Assembly (NCBI GenBank): GCA_016705545.1
Contig: JADIYA010000010.1
Coordinates: 62,001 to 126,000 of the forward strand
DNA from: Flavobacteriales bacterium
Lineage (GTDB): Bacteria > Bacteroidota > Bacteroidia > Flavobacteriales_F > PHOS-HE28
Length of the DNA: 64,000 nucleotides
Reading direction: 5' to 3'
Shown: positions 8,542 through 17,797 of the stretch, piece by piece
Position numbering within the stretch: position 1 is the stretch's first letter
How the letters are laid out: each line of letters begins with the position of its first letter
Notes under the pieces: generated by a model
The model's database searches: none
Seen by the model: only the letters and a program-made list of their open reading frames with translations
Told to the model about the DNA's origin: nothing
Made by a program: the position numbers and the translations under genes

Positions 8542-10446
8542 TCAGGATGCCTTCCGGAGGGTAAGGCTTTCCGGCGCCAGGTCCAAGGAGAAGGTGGTCT
8601 GCAGCCCTGGCGTGCACGTGATGGAGCCGTTCAGCTGCCCTGCAAGTGCACTCAGAAGCTCAATGCCGAAGCTGCCCTCGCGAAGCGAGCCAGCTGCCAT
8701 GGCACTGTCGTCGCAATAACGAAGGCTGAGGGCCGCGCCCTCCGCACGCGCCACCATGCGGATGGAGCCGATAGCGTTCGGAGCGATGGCGTGCTTTAGG
8801 CTATTGGTGAGAAGCTCGTTCACCATGAGGCTGATCGGCAGCATTTCGGCAGCATTCAATTCAATGGCCTGCGCGTCGATGGACACCGATACGCGGTCGT
8901 GCCGGCCATGCGCCACCAGGACATTGCGCGCTAAGTCGTCGAGCTGTTCGCGCAAGGGCAGTGCGCTGTCGTCTCCGAGGCGGTAGATGGATTGATGCAC
9001 AAGGGCCATGGCGCGCAATCGCCCACTGGCCTCGCGCAGCAGCCGCTCCGCCGCAGGGTCGCGCAGCGCGCCGCATTGCATCTGCAGGAGTGAGTCGATG
9101 GCTTGCAGGTTGTTCTTCAATCGGTGGTGCATCTCGCCCAAGGCGATGCCGTGCCGCTCCTCGCGCATCAGGGTGTCGGCCAATCGCATGTTCTGGCGCT
9201 GCAGTTCAAGGCTGCGGGCATGGATCTCCTCCTTCTGCCGCTCGATCACAGCGCTCTTCAGCTTGCTCCTCTTGGCAGATCGCTGGTGACGGCGGGCCAG
9301 CACAAGAAGCGCCGTGCTGAGAACGGCCAGTCCCGCAAGGGCAGCGATCAGCGCGCGGTTGTTGGCGAGTTGGTCGGTCAGTTGGGCTTCGGAACGAGCT
9401 ACGCGTTCGGCTAGTTCGTCGCGGTCCTGCTCATGGGCATCCTGATCATGCGCCATGAGGATGCCGGCCAATGCCAGATGTCGTCCGGCGCGCTGTGCGG
9501 AATCGCTCTCTTGGGCGATGCGCACCATCAGGTCGTGGGCATTCTTCCAGTCCTTCGCCGCTGCAGCTAAACTGTAACGGGCACGTTTCAGTGGAAGGCT
9601 GGTGCTCCCAGCCGGCAATTCGCCCATGAGCCTCTCGGCATCGCGAAGATGCGCTTCACCATCCGCGATGCGCCCGGCATGCGCCGCCCAGGCCACCATG
9701 TCCATGGCCAGGTCGAAGCGGTCCTGAGGAGTCCCATCGATACCGATGGATCGTTGCGCCGAGACCAAGTGGGGAAGGGCATCGCTGAACCTGTCCTGAG
9801 CCAGTAGCGCGCGTGCCACCAGGCAGCGCAAGCGGGCCTGTTCAATGGAGGGCAGCGCGGCCGTGTTGGCAAGCGCCCGTTCGGTGCTGCGCAAGAGCTC
9901 GTCATGCCGCCCGGCCCTGAGCAAGGTTTCCATCAGGAAGCGCTCTGCCCGGGCTATCGCCAAAGCATCGCGCATGGGAAGAGTGATGGCCAGGGCTTGA
10001 CGTGCATGCTCCACGGCCTGCTCTAAACGGTCGGCGTCACGGTAGCACTGCGAAAGCTCTTGCAGATCGGTGCTCAGCAAGGCGGCATTGCCGAGCGCTC
10101 GTGCGATATCCACCGAGCGGAGCGTGGAGTTGAGGTGCTCGGGAACCATGCCGAGCCGCAGCTGCGCGACGCGCTCCGCAGCCAACGCCTGGTGGAGCAA
10201 GAGCCGATCGCCATCCATCTCTGCCATGCGCACGGCATTGAGGGCGTGTGCCAGAGCAGTTTGGGGGTCATGCGCCAAAACGCGGCCCGAAAGCAGGCAT
10301 AGCGCTCTGGCGCGCTCTCCGGCCGTGGCATCCGCATCGAGCATGAACCGCAGGCTGTCCCCGGTATCGGAGGCATTCGTCGCGGAACCGGCTCCGGTGA
10401 AGAGCACGAGCACGAGTACCGCAGCGGCTAAGGGTCGATTGGGCAT
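8542..10446 (-). CDS. Orphan sensor histidine kinase with TPR-like sensor (HisKA_2 type)
   Basis: The 634-residue protein starts with a signal-like hydrophobic helix (AAAVLVLVLFTGAGSA). About 300 residues of Ala/Leu-rich helical repeats resembling TPRs follow, forming an extracytoplasmic sensor. One membrane helix (LIAALAGLAVLSTALLVLARR, around residue 360-380) leads to a coiled coil and the HisKA_2 dimerisation domain, with the phosphoacceptor in EMHHRLKNNLQAI. The ATPase domain keeps its N-box (VNELLTNSLKHA) and a G-box-like SFGIELLSALAGQLNG. No response regulator lies next to it, so its partner is elsewhere. It is divergent from cutC with only 58 bp between the two start codons. Confidence 0.85.
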   Translation of the reverse strand: MPNRPLAAAVLVLVLFTGAGSATNASDTGDSLRFMLDADATAGERARALCLLSGRVLAHDPQTALAHALNAVRMAEMDGDRLLLHQALAAERVAQLRLGMVPEHLNSTLRSVDIARALGNAALLSTDLQELSQCYRDADRLEQAVEHARQALAITLPMRDALAIARAERFLMETLLRAGRHDELLRSTERALANTAALPSIEQARLRCLVARALLAQDRFSDALPHLVSAQRSIGIDGTPQDRFDLAMDMVAWAAHAGRIADGEAHLRDAERLMGELPAGSTSLPLKRARYSLAAAAKDWKNAHDLMVRIAQESDSAQRAGRHLALAGILMAHDQDAHEQDRDELAERVARSEAQLTDQLANNRALIAALAGLAVLSTALLVLARRHQRSAKRSKLKSAVIERQKEEIHARSLELQRQNMRLADTLMREERHGIALGEMHHRLKNNLQAIDSLLQMQCGALRDPAAERLLREASGRLRAMALVHQSIYRLGDDSALPLREQLDDLARNVLVAHGRHDRVSVSIDAQAIELNAAEMLPISLMVNELLTNSLKHAIAPNAIGSIRMVARAEGAALSLRYCDDSAMAAGSLREGSFGIELLSALAGQLNGSITCTPGLQTTFSLDLAPESLTLRKAS

Positions 10447-10504
10447 GGCGCCTTGCTACGTTGCTTTCAGCGCCTTGTTGCAGCGGCGGCGGTATGTTCG
10501 CTGC

Positions 10505-11242
10505 ATGCGGGTAGCTGTGGAGGTGTGCGTGGCCTCGTTCGGGGAAGCGTTTGCTGCGGCGTCCGCTGGTGCGGATACCGTGGAGGTATGCACTTGGTTG
10601 GCCTGCGGGGGCCTCACGCCCAGCAATGGCCTGGTGGATGCGATCCGTAGTGCTGTTGAGATTCCCGTGCGTGTGCTGGTACGTCCTGCGCCCGGCGGCT
10701 TCTTGTACACAGGCGCAGAGGCGCACGCCATCCTGGTCGATGCTGAGGTTTTCGGTGGCGGCGCCTTGGGCATCGTTACCGGCGGTCTAACGGAAGAAGG
10801 TAGTCCAGACGTGGCTCTCATCCGCGAGGTCATGCGCGTGGCACCGGAGAGCGAGATCACTTTCCATCGCGCGATCGATCATGCAGCAGATATGCTGCGG
10901 TCCCTGGATCTTTGCTCCGAGCTCGGCGTGCATCGCATCCTTACTTCTGGCGGCGAGACGCTGGCCAAGGATGGCGCTACGCAATTGAAAGCGATGGTTG
11001 AGCGCGCAGGTGAGCGGCTCACGATCGCCGCAGCGGGCGGCATCAATCCGCAGAATGTGGTGGAGCTGGTGGGGCGTACAGGCGTGCGTGAAGTGCATTT
11101 CGCAGCGCAGAAGCGGAAGTCATCTGCTTCGCACGGTGCTTCCATGAGTTCAGCTAACGTGGGCGTGAGCTTCGAGACGGAACCGGACTTGGCTAAGATC
11201 GACGGTGTGCTGAACGCATTGGTGAAAGCGGGGCTCAAATGA
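10505..11242 (+). CDS. cutC: CutC family protein (copper homeostasis protein CutC)
   Basis: The 245-residue product has the TIM-barrel CutC fold signature: VEVCVASFGEAFAAASAGAD near the N-terminus, GGLTPSNGL, VRVLVRPAPGGFLY, TFHRAIDHA, RILTSGGE and IAAAGGINPQNV. I start it at the ATG at 10505. The frame is open further upstream, but that part lies over the divergent kinase gene and lacks family similarity. Its stop overlaps the start of the beta-mannosidase gene by 4 bp (ATGA, 11239-11242), so the two are translationally coupled. The copper role rests on old genetics and is doubtful. Coupling to a glycosidase suggests a part in sugar metabolism, which is inference. Confidence 0.9.
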   Translation: MRVAVEVCVASFGEAFAAASAGADTVEVCTWLACGGLTPSNGLVDAIRSAVEIPVRVLVRPAPGGFLYTGAEAHAILVDAEVFGGGALGIVTGGLTEEGSPDVALIREVMRVAPESEITFHRAIDHAADMLRSLDLCSELGVHRILTSGGETLAKDGATQLKAMVERAGERLTIAAAGGINPQNVVELVGRTGVREVHFAAQKRKSSASHGASMSSANVGVSFETEPDLAKIDGVLNALVKAGLK

Positions 11243-13218
11243 GGAGCTGGTTGGGGGTTGCGTGTTGGTTGTGTTATAGGGTTGCTGCCCCCGGTCAGGA
11301 AGTGCACTTCCCATTGAACGAAGGATGGAGCTTCACGCAAGCGGGCAAAGAGGAATGGCGCAGCGCCGAAGTTCCTGGCGTGGTGCAGACCGATCTGCTG
11401 CGGCATGCGCTGATCCCCGACTTCATGCAGGGCAGCAACATCGACAGCGTTCAATGGGTCGAGAACGAGGACTGGATCTACCGGCGCACGCTCTTCGTGG
11501 CTGATACGCTGCTGCGCCACGAGCAACTCGACCTCGTCTTCAAGGGCCTCGACACCTTCGCCGAGGTCTATCTCAACGACTCGCTCATCGGCAAGGCCGA
11601 CAACATGTTCCGCACCTGGGAGTGGAGCATCAGGCCGTTGCTGAATAAGGGCGAGAACGAGTTGAAGGTCATCTTCCGCAGCCCGATCAAGGAAGGCGCG
11701 AAGCTGCGCGAGGCCTACGGTATCCAATTGCCGCACGACAGCGATCCCAGCGGCGTGAGCCCCTACATCCGCAAGGCGGCATACCAATTCGGCTGGGACT
11801 TCTGCCCGAGGCTGGTGACAAGCGGGATCTGGAAGGAGGTGGAGCTGAGGGGATGGAGTAACGATCGGATCGTGCGCGCTGGAGCCTTTCTCATGAACCA
11901 ATCACGAACGTTGATGGCAAGCTGCGCCATCGAGACCACAGCACATGCTGACTCAGTTACCACGCTGATCGTCCGGCTCGGAGATCAGCGCCAACTTGAA
12001 ATGCGCCCGCCGCACCGGGCAGCCAACCTTGTCTTTTTCCAACTCGATAGCACTGATCTCTGGGAGCCTGGTGCGCAAGGAAGAGCTCGGACGATCCCGA
12101 TGGAAGTTCAGCTGTTCAGCGGAGCGCGGCTCCTGAGCACCTGGCAGCAGGAAGTCGGGTTCCGAAGAGTGGAATTGGAGCAAGCGCCCGATCCGATCGG
12201 CCGTTCGTTCAAGATCTTGGTGAATGGTGAACCATTGTTCATCAAAGGCTGTAACGTGGTGCCGCCCAACATGATTCCTGGACCGAGCGCGAATGAGCGC
12301 TGGTTGGAACTCGTCCGGAGCATGAAGGACGCGGGCATGAACATGGCGCGCATCTGGGCAGGCGGCATTTATCCACCCGATGAATTCCTGCACGCATGCG
12401 ATACGGCGGGTATTCTGGTGTGGCAGGACTTCATGTTCGGCAGCTTGGGTCCTTTCGATGTGCGAGCATTCGAGGAGAACGTCGGTGAGGAGGTGAAAGA
12501 GCAGTACAGGCGAATCTCGGTTCATCCTTCGTTGGCGCTTCTATGTGGGAATAATGAACTAGCGGTGGCGTGGAAGAATTGGGGCTGGCAGGAGCGATAT
12601 GGTCTGCACGGAAACGATTCCCTGAAAGTGGAAGCGGTGAACAATTATTTCTTCGAGCATCAGGTAGCGCGATGGGTTGAGGGTATGGGCGACCGCGACT
12701 ACCTGCCCTCTTCGCCATTGAGCAATTGGGGCAACGCCAAAGGCCTCACCGAAGGCGACCTCCACTACTGGGGCGTCTGGCACGGCGACTCCACATTCTC
12801 CTCTTTCAAGAGCAACGTGGGCCGCTTCGTGAGCGAGTGGGGCTTTCAGAGCTACCCCGATAGCGCGCTGTTGGCCAAGTACATCCACCCGGACAGCCTC
12901 TACCTGGGTTCGTCTGCTGTGAAGCGTTTGCAGCGCAGCTACAAGACCGATAGGCCCATTTGGGAAGCCATTGAGCGCGAGCTAGGGGAGGAGCGACCCA
13001 CAACGCTGGGTGGCTTCATAGAGGCCAGCCAGCGCGCCCAGGCCAGGGCCTATCAGATGGCCATCGATGCCCACCTCGATGCGCGTCCGCTTTGCATGGG
13101 TACTCTGCTCTGGCAGCTCAACGACTGCTGGCCCGGCCCGAGCTGGAGCATCATCGATTACGAGGGCAATCCAAAGCCGGCCTACGAGGCGGTGAAGAGG
13201 GCTTTCGTGCAGCCATAG
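11239..13218 (+). CDS. Glycoside hydrolase family 2, beta-mannosidase-like (short form)
   Basis: The 659-residue enzyme has a signal-like start (SWLGVACWLCYRVAAPGQ), a GH2 sugar-binding domain (LNEGWSF, VPGVVQTDLL, WIYRRTLFV), an Ig-like domain and a TIM-barrel catalytic domain. The acid/base is Glu440 in GNNE and the nucleophile is Glu533 in FVSEWGFQ; both are present. DFMFGSLGPF and TLLWQLNDCWPGPSWS also match beta-mannosidases. It ends directly after the barrel, so the C-terminal Ig-like domains of full-length (about 850-residue) enzymes are absent. The next gene follows 130 bp later and no remnant is visible. Likely periplasmic removal of terminal beta-mannose from N-glycans or mannans. 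Translation is coupled to cutC. Confidence 0.87.
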   Translation: MRSWLGVACWLCYRVAAPGQEVHFPLNEGWSFTQAGKEEWRSAEVPGVVQTDLLRHALIPDFMQGSNIDSVQWVENEDWIYRRTLFVADTLLRHEQLDLVFKGLDTFAEVYLNDSLIGKADNMFRTWEWSIRPLLNKGENELKVIFRSPIKEGAKLREAYGIQLPHDSDPSGVSPYIRKAAYQFGWDFCPRLVTSGIWKEVELRGWSNDRIVRAGAFLMNQSRTLMASCAIETTAHADSVTTLIVRLGDQRQLEMRPPHRAANLVFFQLDSTDLWEPGAQGRARTIPMEVQLFSGARLLSTWQQEVGFRRVELEQAPDPIGRSFKILVNGEPLFIKGCNVVPPNMIPGPSANERWLELVRSMKDAGMNMARIWAGGIYPPDEFLHACDTAGILVWQDFMFGSLGPFDVRAFEENVGEEVKEQYRRISVHPSLALLCGNNELAVAWKNWGWQERYGLHGNDSLKVEAVNNYFFEHQVARWVEGMGDRDYLPSSPLSNWGNAKGLTEGDLHYWGVWHGDSTFSSFKSNVGRFVSEWGFQSYPDSALLAKYIHPDSLYLGSSAVKRLQRSYKTDRPIWEAIERELGEERPTTLGGFIEASQRAQARAYQMAIDAHLDARPLCMGTLLWQLNDCWPGPSWSIIDYEGNPKPAYEAVKRAFVQP

Positions 13219-13347
13219 GGCTTTGGAGCGTGCCTGGCTCCTGCGGGCTTCCAACACCGGATGTTGACAGGTTGTTGGGCACCGGCAAAGCGGCCCATTC
13301 TAAAAACTACCTTCGGCCACCAACTTCACGGACCTAAACCCAAGACC

Positions 13348-16300
13348 ATGTCTCGACTTGGACGCTTGCTCAGCGTTGTGCTGGGCTTTTCGCTGATCGC
13401 TTCGGCACCAGCCCTTGCCCAAGGGAATTGCCAGAACGCAAACATGTTCCCCGGTGCGGCTATCACCCCGGATGCAGGTGGCGCGGTCACCAGCATCTCC
13501 ACCTGCAGCTTCGAGTCGGAGTACTCGCAGGTCACTGGCATCCAGAGCGGTGCCACATACCGCTTCCGCTTGGAGTCCGGAGGCTATATCACCGTGCGTG
13601 AAGGTGCTCCCGGAGGTCCCGTGTTGGCGCAGGGTTATGCCATCGTGGATGTCACCGCCACCAGCACGGCAGACCTGTATCCGCACTGGACCATCGACGA
13701 GACCTGTGCGCAGCAGAGCGAGTGCGTGGTTACCTCGGTGCAGTTCTTCGGCAACTGCTCACCGGTGCTGGCCTTTGCCACCGTGGTGGAGGATTGCGCT
13801 GGCGGCTTCTTCATGATCAACGTGGATGTCATCTCCACCGGCGATGGCGCTACAGTGACCATCACCTACGATGTATTCGGTTCGGTGCTTAGCCTGCCTG
13901 GCGTGGGCACCGGCATTACGGAGCTGGGTCCTTTCTTCCCTGGCGAAGAAGTGGCCATCCTGGTTGAGCATGAGACCAATCCCGACTGCAGCCAGGACCT
14001 GGGCCTGATCGTGGAGACCGGCGAGTGCCCGGTGTACATCTTTTGCGGCGAGGCAGCGCAATCCTTCGGCTACTGCTACAACAACGATGAGACGAAGGTG
14101 TGGAACTACACCTCGCTCGGGGGCTCGGGCTCGCTGATCCTCGATTTCATCAGCGGCAACATCGAAGCGAGCTTCAACGACCAGCTCACCATTTATGACG
14201 GCACGGACAACACCGCCCCCATCCTGTTCCAGCATGTTGCCCAGGGCGACTTCGACCTGAGCGATGTGTTCGTGGCCAGTTCCAGCGGCTCGCTGCATAT
14301 GGAGTTGATCAGCAACGCATTCAATTCGTGCGCCGATGGCCTTTACGAGAACTGGAATTGGCAGGTGCAATGCCTCAACTGCCAGCTGCCTCAGGCCACG
14401 GCCGTCAATGTCGATGACTGCGTGAACAACCAGTTCAGCGTGGATGTGGATGTGCTCAGCACGGGTGATGGCGGTTCGGTGACCATCGTTTACGCCGTGA
14501 ATGGCGGCACGCCCGTCACCATGACCGGGATCGGCGCCGGCATCACCACGCTCGGGCCATTCACGATCAATGATCTCGTCTCAGTGTTCGTGCAGCACGA
14601 GAGCGATCCAGATTGCAACATTGAGCTGGGCGTGATCACCGATGGCGGCGATTGCCCCAACCTGATCCCCTGCGGATCCCCCGCGCTCGTGGAGACCTAT
14701 TGCTACGAGCCGAACGATTTCCAGACCTGGAACTACCAGAGCATCGGCACGGGCACCTTGCGCCTGCGCTTCATCCGCGGAACCATTGAGAGCCACACCT
14801 GGGAGGACCTGCGCATCTACGATGGTCCGGATGCCACTGGCACCCTGGTGTTCGAGCACCTCGCCTTCCTCACCTACAATCTGGGCCCTGTGGGCAGCGC
14901 CATCAACAATGCGTTAACGGATTACTATGGCATCGAGATCTACAGCACAACGGGCCAGATCTACATGGAGATGAGCTCCGATGGCTCGGTGCAATGCGGT
15001 GGCCCATTCCCCACTACCACTTATGATGCATGGGAGTGGGAAGTGGTCTGCCTCGATTGCGAGATCCCGCAAGGCACGGTGACGGTGGTGGACGATTGCG
15101 CCAACGACCAATTCAGCTTGGATGTGGATGTGACCAGCACCGGTGATGGTGCCACGGCCTCGGTGATCTACACGGTCGATGGAGGCGCGCCCACGACGCA
15201 GACCGGATTGCCCCTCGGCGTCACCACGGTCGGTCCGTTCAACTTTGGCGAGATCATCAACGTGACCCTTGCCCACGAGAGCAACAGCCTCTGCGACATC
15301 GCCAAGGGCAACTTCACCGATACCGGCACCTGTCCGGAGCTGATCACATGCGGCACGCCCATCACGGTGAGCTACTGCTATGCGAACAACAACGATGTGC
15401 GCTACTACTATCAGGGCACGGGCACTTTCCCGCTCGGCATCCTCTTCACGGCGGGCACCGTCTTCGCCGGTGACCTGGTCGAGGTATATGATGGTGGTGA
15501 CATCAACGCGCCGCTCATCTACTCTGGTAACGGCAACGCCACGGACATCACCGGCCTGTTCTTCTTCACTACCAACCCCCAGCATCGCATGACGGTGCGG
15601 ATCCTGGCCAACGGCTTCACCGACTGCGCCACGAGCGCTGTTCAGAACCCCGTGCAGTTCTCGGTGGATTGCCTCGATTGCGTGCCGCCCACGGCCACCT
15701 TCGGCATCGTGCAGGACTGCGTGAATTTCCAGTACTCGGTGTCTGTGAACATCAGCAGCCTGGGCAGCGCCAGCAGCATGCAGATCACCAACACCGGTGG
15801 CGCGAATGATGTTACGGCGAACGCGGCCGGCACCTACACGGTAGGTCCTTTCACCAGTGGTACGCCGGTATCGGTGACCATCGTGAATGCAGCCAATGGC
15901 CTCTGCAGCATCTCATCCGGCAGCTTGGTGAATCCGCTTTGCCCCACCTTCCTCTGTGGATCATCACCGCTTACGGAGACCTACTGCTACGTGAACAGCG
16001 ACAACCGTGCATGGGCTTGGGAAGCACCTACTCCAGGTGCCACGATCAACCTCGCATTCGTGCGCGGCACGGTGGAGAGCAATACGTGGGATGACCTGAT
16101 CATCTACGATGGTCCGGATGCCAACAGCCCGATCCTGTTCACTCACGGCGCAGGCACCACGAACCTAGGCCCTGCGGGTAGCGCGATCCTGGGTGCAGCC
16201 TTCACCTACGAGACGGTGAACGTGACCAGCACCGGACAGAACCTCTACATGACGTTCACCTCGGATCCGTCGGTCGCATGCACGGGCAGCACCAATTACG

Positions 16301-17208
16301 ATCCCTGGGAATGGAACGTGACCTGCACCGGATGCGCCGCGCCTGGTGTGAGCTACAACCTCATCGCTGATTGCCTGCACCGCTCCTATACCACTGAGGT
16401 GATCGTGACTGCCGCACCGAGCTCCGATGGAATGACCATCGAGAATGTGATCACCAGCCAGTCCCAGAGCGTAACGGCTATCGGTATCTACACCTTCGGG
16501 CCATACGAGGTCGATGACCTTTCGATCTTCGGCGTCACGGACCTGAGCGAGCCGGGTTGCACCTACCTGAGCGATTCGCTGACCTATCCGAGCGACAGTT
16601 GCCACATCGTCTCCTGTGGCTTCGACAACTATGAGTACTGCTATGAGAACGATGAGGACCGGTGGTACACGTACGTGTCGCAGATACCGGTGCCCACCAC
16701 CATCCAGTTCTTGCAAGGGCCCATGCTCGCTGGCGACCGCATCATCGTGTACAACGGACCGGATGATGGATCGACCGTGATCTACCAGGGCAACAACGGC
16801 GGGAACCTCGCCGGATTCGCAGTGAACTCGCAGAACGCGTCCAACACCATCACGCTCCGGATACAGAGCAATTCCGCCGGGTCCTGCGATGATGGCCTGG
16901 TGCCTCTCCCCTTGAGCTGGTCGGTTGGCTGCGGAGCTGTCGGCATCGAGGAGGCTGGCGGCAGCGGCTTCAGCCTGTACCCGAACCCGACGGACGGACT
17001 GCTCTACATCAGCTTCGGCGGTGTGCAGGGAGCAGCGCGCGTGCGTGTCCTCGACATGAGCGGCCGCACGGTGATTGATGCCCCGGCGAATCTCCAAGCC
17101 GGAAGTGTGGGCACCATCGACATGAGTGCCTTGCAGAGCGGCCAGTACGCTGTGCAGGTGAGCACCGCCGACTGGACCCGCGTGCAGCGTGTGCAGGTGG
17201 CGCGCTGA
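13348..17208 (+). CDS. Giant secreted T9SS protein with alternating CUB-like and DC-repeat modules
   Basis: Start at 13348 gives a clean signal peptide (LLSVVLGFSLIASAPALAQ) and is preceded by the A/C-rich leader CCTAAACCCAAGACC. The 1286-residue product has five copies of a module of about 80 residues opening with V-D-D-C (for example VDDCVNNQFSVDVDVLSTGD). These alternate with five CUB-like modules containing YCY, L-x-F and IYDGPD. A T9SS type A sorting domain closes it (FSLYPNPTDGLLYI to the C-terminus), so it is exported across the outer membrane and probably anchored to the surface. A strong terminator follows at 17223. The same modules recur in the two large proteins at 28-43 kb. Adhesion or matrix formation is the likely role; no enzymatic motif is seen. 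Confidence 0.85.
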   Translation: MSRLGRLLSVVLGFSLIASAPALAQGNCQNANMFPGAAITPDAGGAVTSISTCSFESEYSQVTGIQSGATYRFRLESGGYITVREGAPGGPVLAQGYAIVDVTATSTADLYPHWTIDETCAQQSECVVTSVQFFGNCSPVLAFATVVEDCAGGFFMINVDVISTGDGATVTITYDVFGSVLSLPGVGTGITELGPFFPGEEVAILVEHETNPDCSQDLGLIVETGECPVYIFCGEAAQSFGYCYNNDETKVWNYTSLGGSGSLILDFISGNIEASFNDQLTIYDGTDNTAPILFQHVAQGDFDLSDVFVASSSGSLHMELISNAFNSCADGLYENWNWQVQCLNCQLPQATAVNVDDCVNNQFSVDVDVLSTGDGGSVTIVYAVNGGTPVTMTGIGAGITTLGPFTINDLVSVFVQHESDPDCNIELGVITDGGDCPNLIPCGSPALVETYCYEPNDFQTWNYQSIGTGTLRLRFIRGTIESHTWEDLRIYDGPDATGTLVFEHLAFLTYNLGPVGSAINNALTDYYGIEIYSTTGQIYMEMSSDGSVQCGGPFPTTTYDAWEWEVVCLDCEIPQGTVTVVDDCANDQFSLDVDVTSTGDGATASVIYTVDGGAPTTQTGLPLGVTTVGPFNFGEIINVTLAHESNSLCDIAKGNFTDTGTCPELITCGTPITVSYCYANNNDVRYYYQGTGTFPLGILFTAGTVFAGDLVEVYDGGDINAPLIYSGNGNATDITGLFFFTTNPQHRMTVRILANGFTDCATSAVQNPVQFSVDCLDCVPPTATFGIVQDCVNFQYSVSVNISSLGSASSMQITNTGGANDVTANAAGTYTVGPFTSGTPVSVTIVNAANGLCSISSGSLVNPLCPTFLCGSSPLTETYCYVNSDNRAWAWEAPTPGATINLAFVRGTVESNTWDDLIIYDGPDANSPILFTHGAGTTNLGPAGSAILGAAFTYETVNVTSTGQNLYMTFTSDPSVACTGSTNYDPWEWNVTCTGCAAPGVSYNLIADCLHRSYTTEVIVTAAPSSDGMTIENVITSQSQSVTAIGIYTFGPYEVDDLSIFGVTDLSEPGCTYLSDSLTYPSDSCHIVSCGFDNYEYCYENDEDRWYTYVSQIPVPTTIQFLQGPMLAGDRIIVYNGPDDGSTVIYQGNNGGNLAGFAVNSQNASNTITLRIQSNSAGSCDDGLVPLPLSWSVGCGAVGIEEAGGSGFSLYPNPTDGLLYISFGGVQGAARVRVLDMSGRTVIDAPANLQAGSVGTIDMSALQSGQYAVQVSTADWTRVQRVQVAR

Positions 17209-17222
17209 TCGAAAATGAACCC

Positions 17223-17258
17223 GAAGAGGCCCCGGCGGAAGCCGGGGCCTCTTCTTTC
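17223..17258 (+). terminator. Rho-independent terminator after the 13.3-kb T9SS gene
   Basis: A perfect 14-bp stem GAAGAGGCCCCGGC (17223-17236) pairs with 17241-17254 across a GGAA tetraloop and is followed by TTTCT. It lies 14 bp after the stop codon at 17208. Confidence 0.9.
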
Positions 17259-17453
17259 TGAGTGACGGCAATTGGGGGTTGGGCATGTGGGCTCCGATGC
17301 GAATGTTCGAACAACACGCGCAGTTGAGCAGGAAAGGCGCGATTGCTGGCGATCATCTTCAGTCTGGAAAGAACGGGTTCCGCTTTTTCACGGGCGATTC
17401 CGCTCAGGGTTTGAGTGCTGCTTGCGTTCTCTTCGAAGTCCTGAAGTAGCGCA

Positions 17454-17797
17454 TCAGGACTTCTGTAACTGACATGTCGCATCGGGATCTGTCGTCAAGC
17501 CCAAGCAGGCGGCATCTATGATTGCGCATCGGAAGAGCGATCCCCGCTCATTAGGAGTGGCACACACCAATGAGCCACGCACCAGAACGATGACGTTCGT
17601 GTCAATCTTGTGCAGCCCATGCTCGGTTCGCAATGGAGGGCCATGTTGCATGGGGGTGCAGGCACCGCAAACTGATTGAACAGATAAAGGCTTCGGATAT
17701 CGTGATGAATCCGGTAGCACGCTTGCACCAGGGACAGCGCATTCCCGCGTTCATAGGTGCGAGCGCTGTTGACCTGCCTTAGCGGAAGGAGGCTCAT
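17454..17797 (-). pseudogene. Possible frame-broken small gene of unknown function
   Basis: An ATG at 17797 overlaps the stop of the broken gene above it (ATGA). The first frame reads plausibly as protein to about 17620 (for example ALSLVQACYRIHHDIRSLYL) and a second frame continues to a TGA at 17454 (for example LHKIDTNVIVLVRGSLVCAT). A single-base indel near 17620-17660 would join them into roughly 114 residues. I do not recognise the product. The rest of 17259-17453 shows no gene. Confidence is low because neither half has a known motif. Confidence 0.3.

Noticed and set aside
10070..10504. Upstream extension of the cutC frame by 145 codons
   Set aside because: It overlaps the divergent histidine kinase gene and has no similarity to CutC.
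13261..13347. An earlier start for the T9SS gene at 13261
   Set aside because: It would place 29 residues before the signal peptide; the ATG at 13348 has a proper signal and leader.
17272..17472. 66-codon plus-strand frame after the terminator
   Set aside because: No start context, no motif, and it lies beyond a strong terminator.
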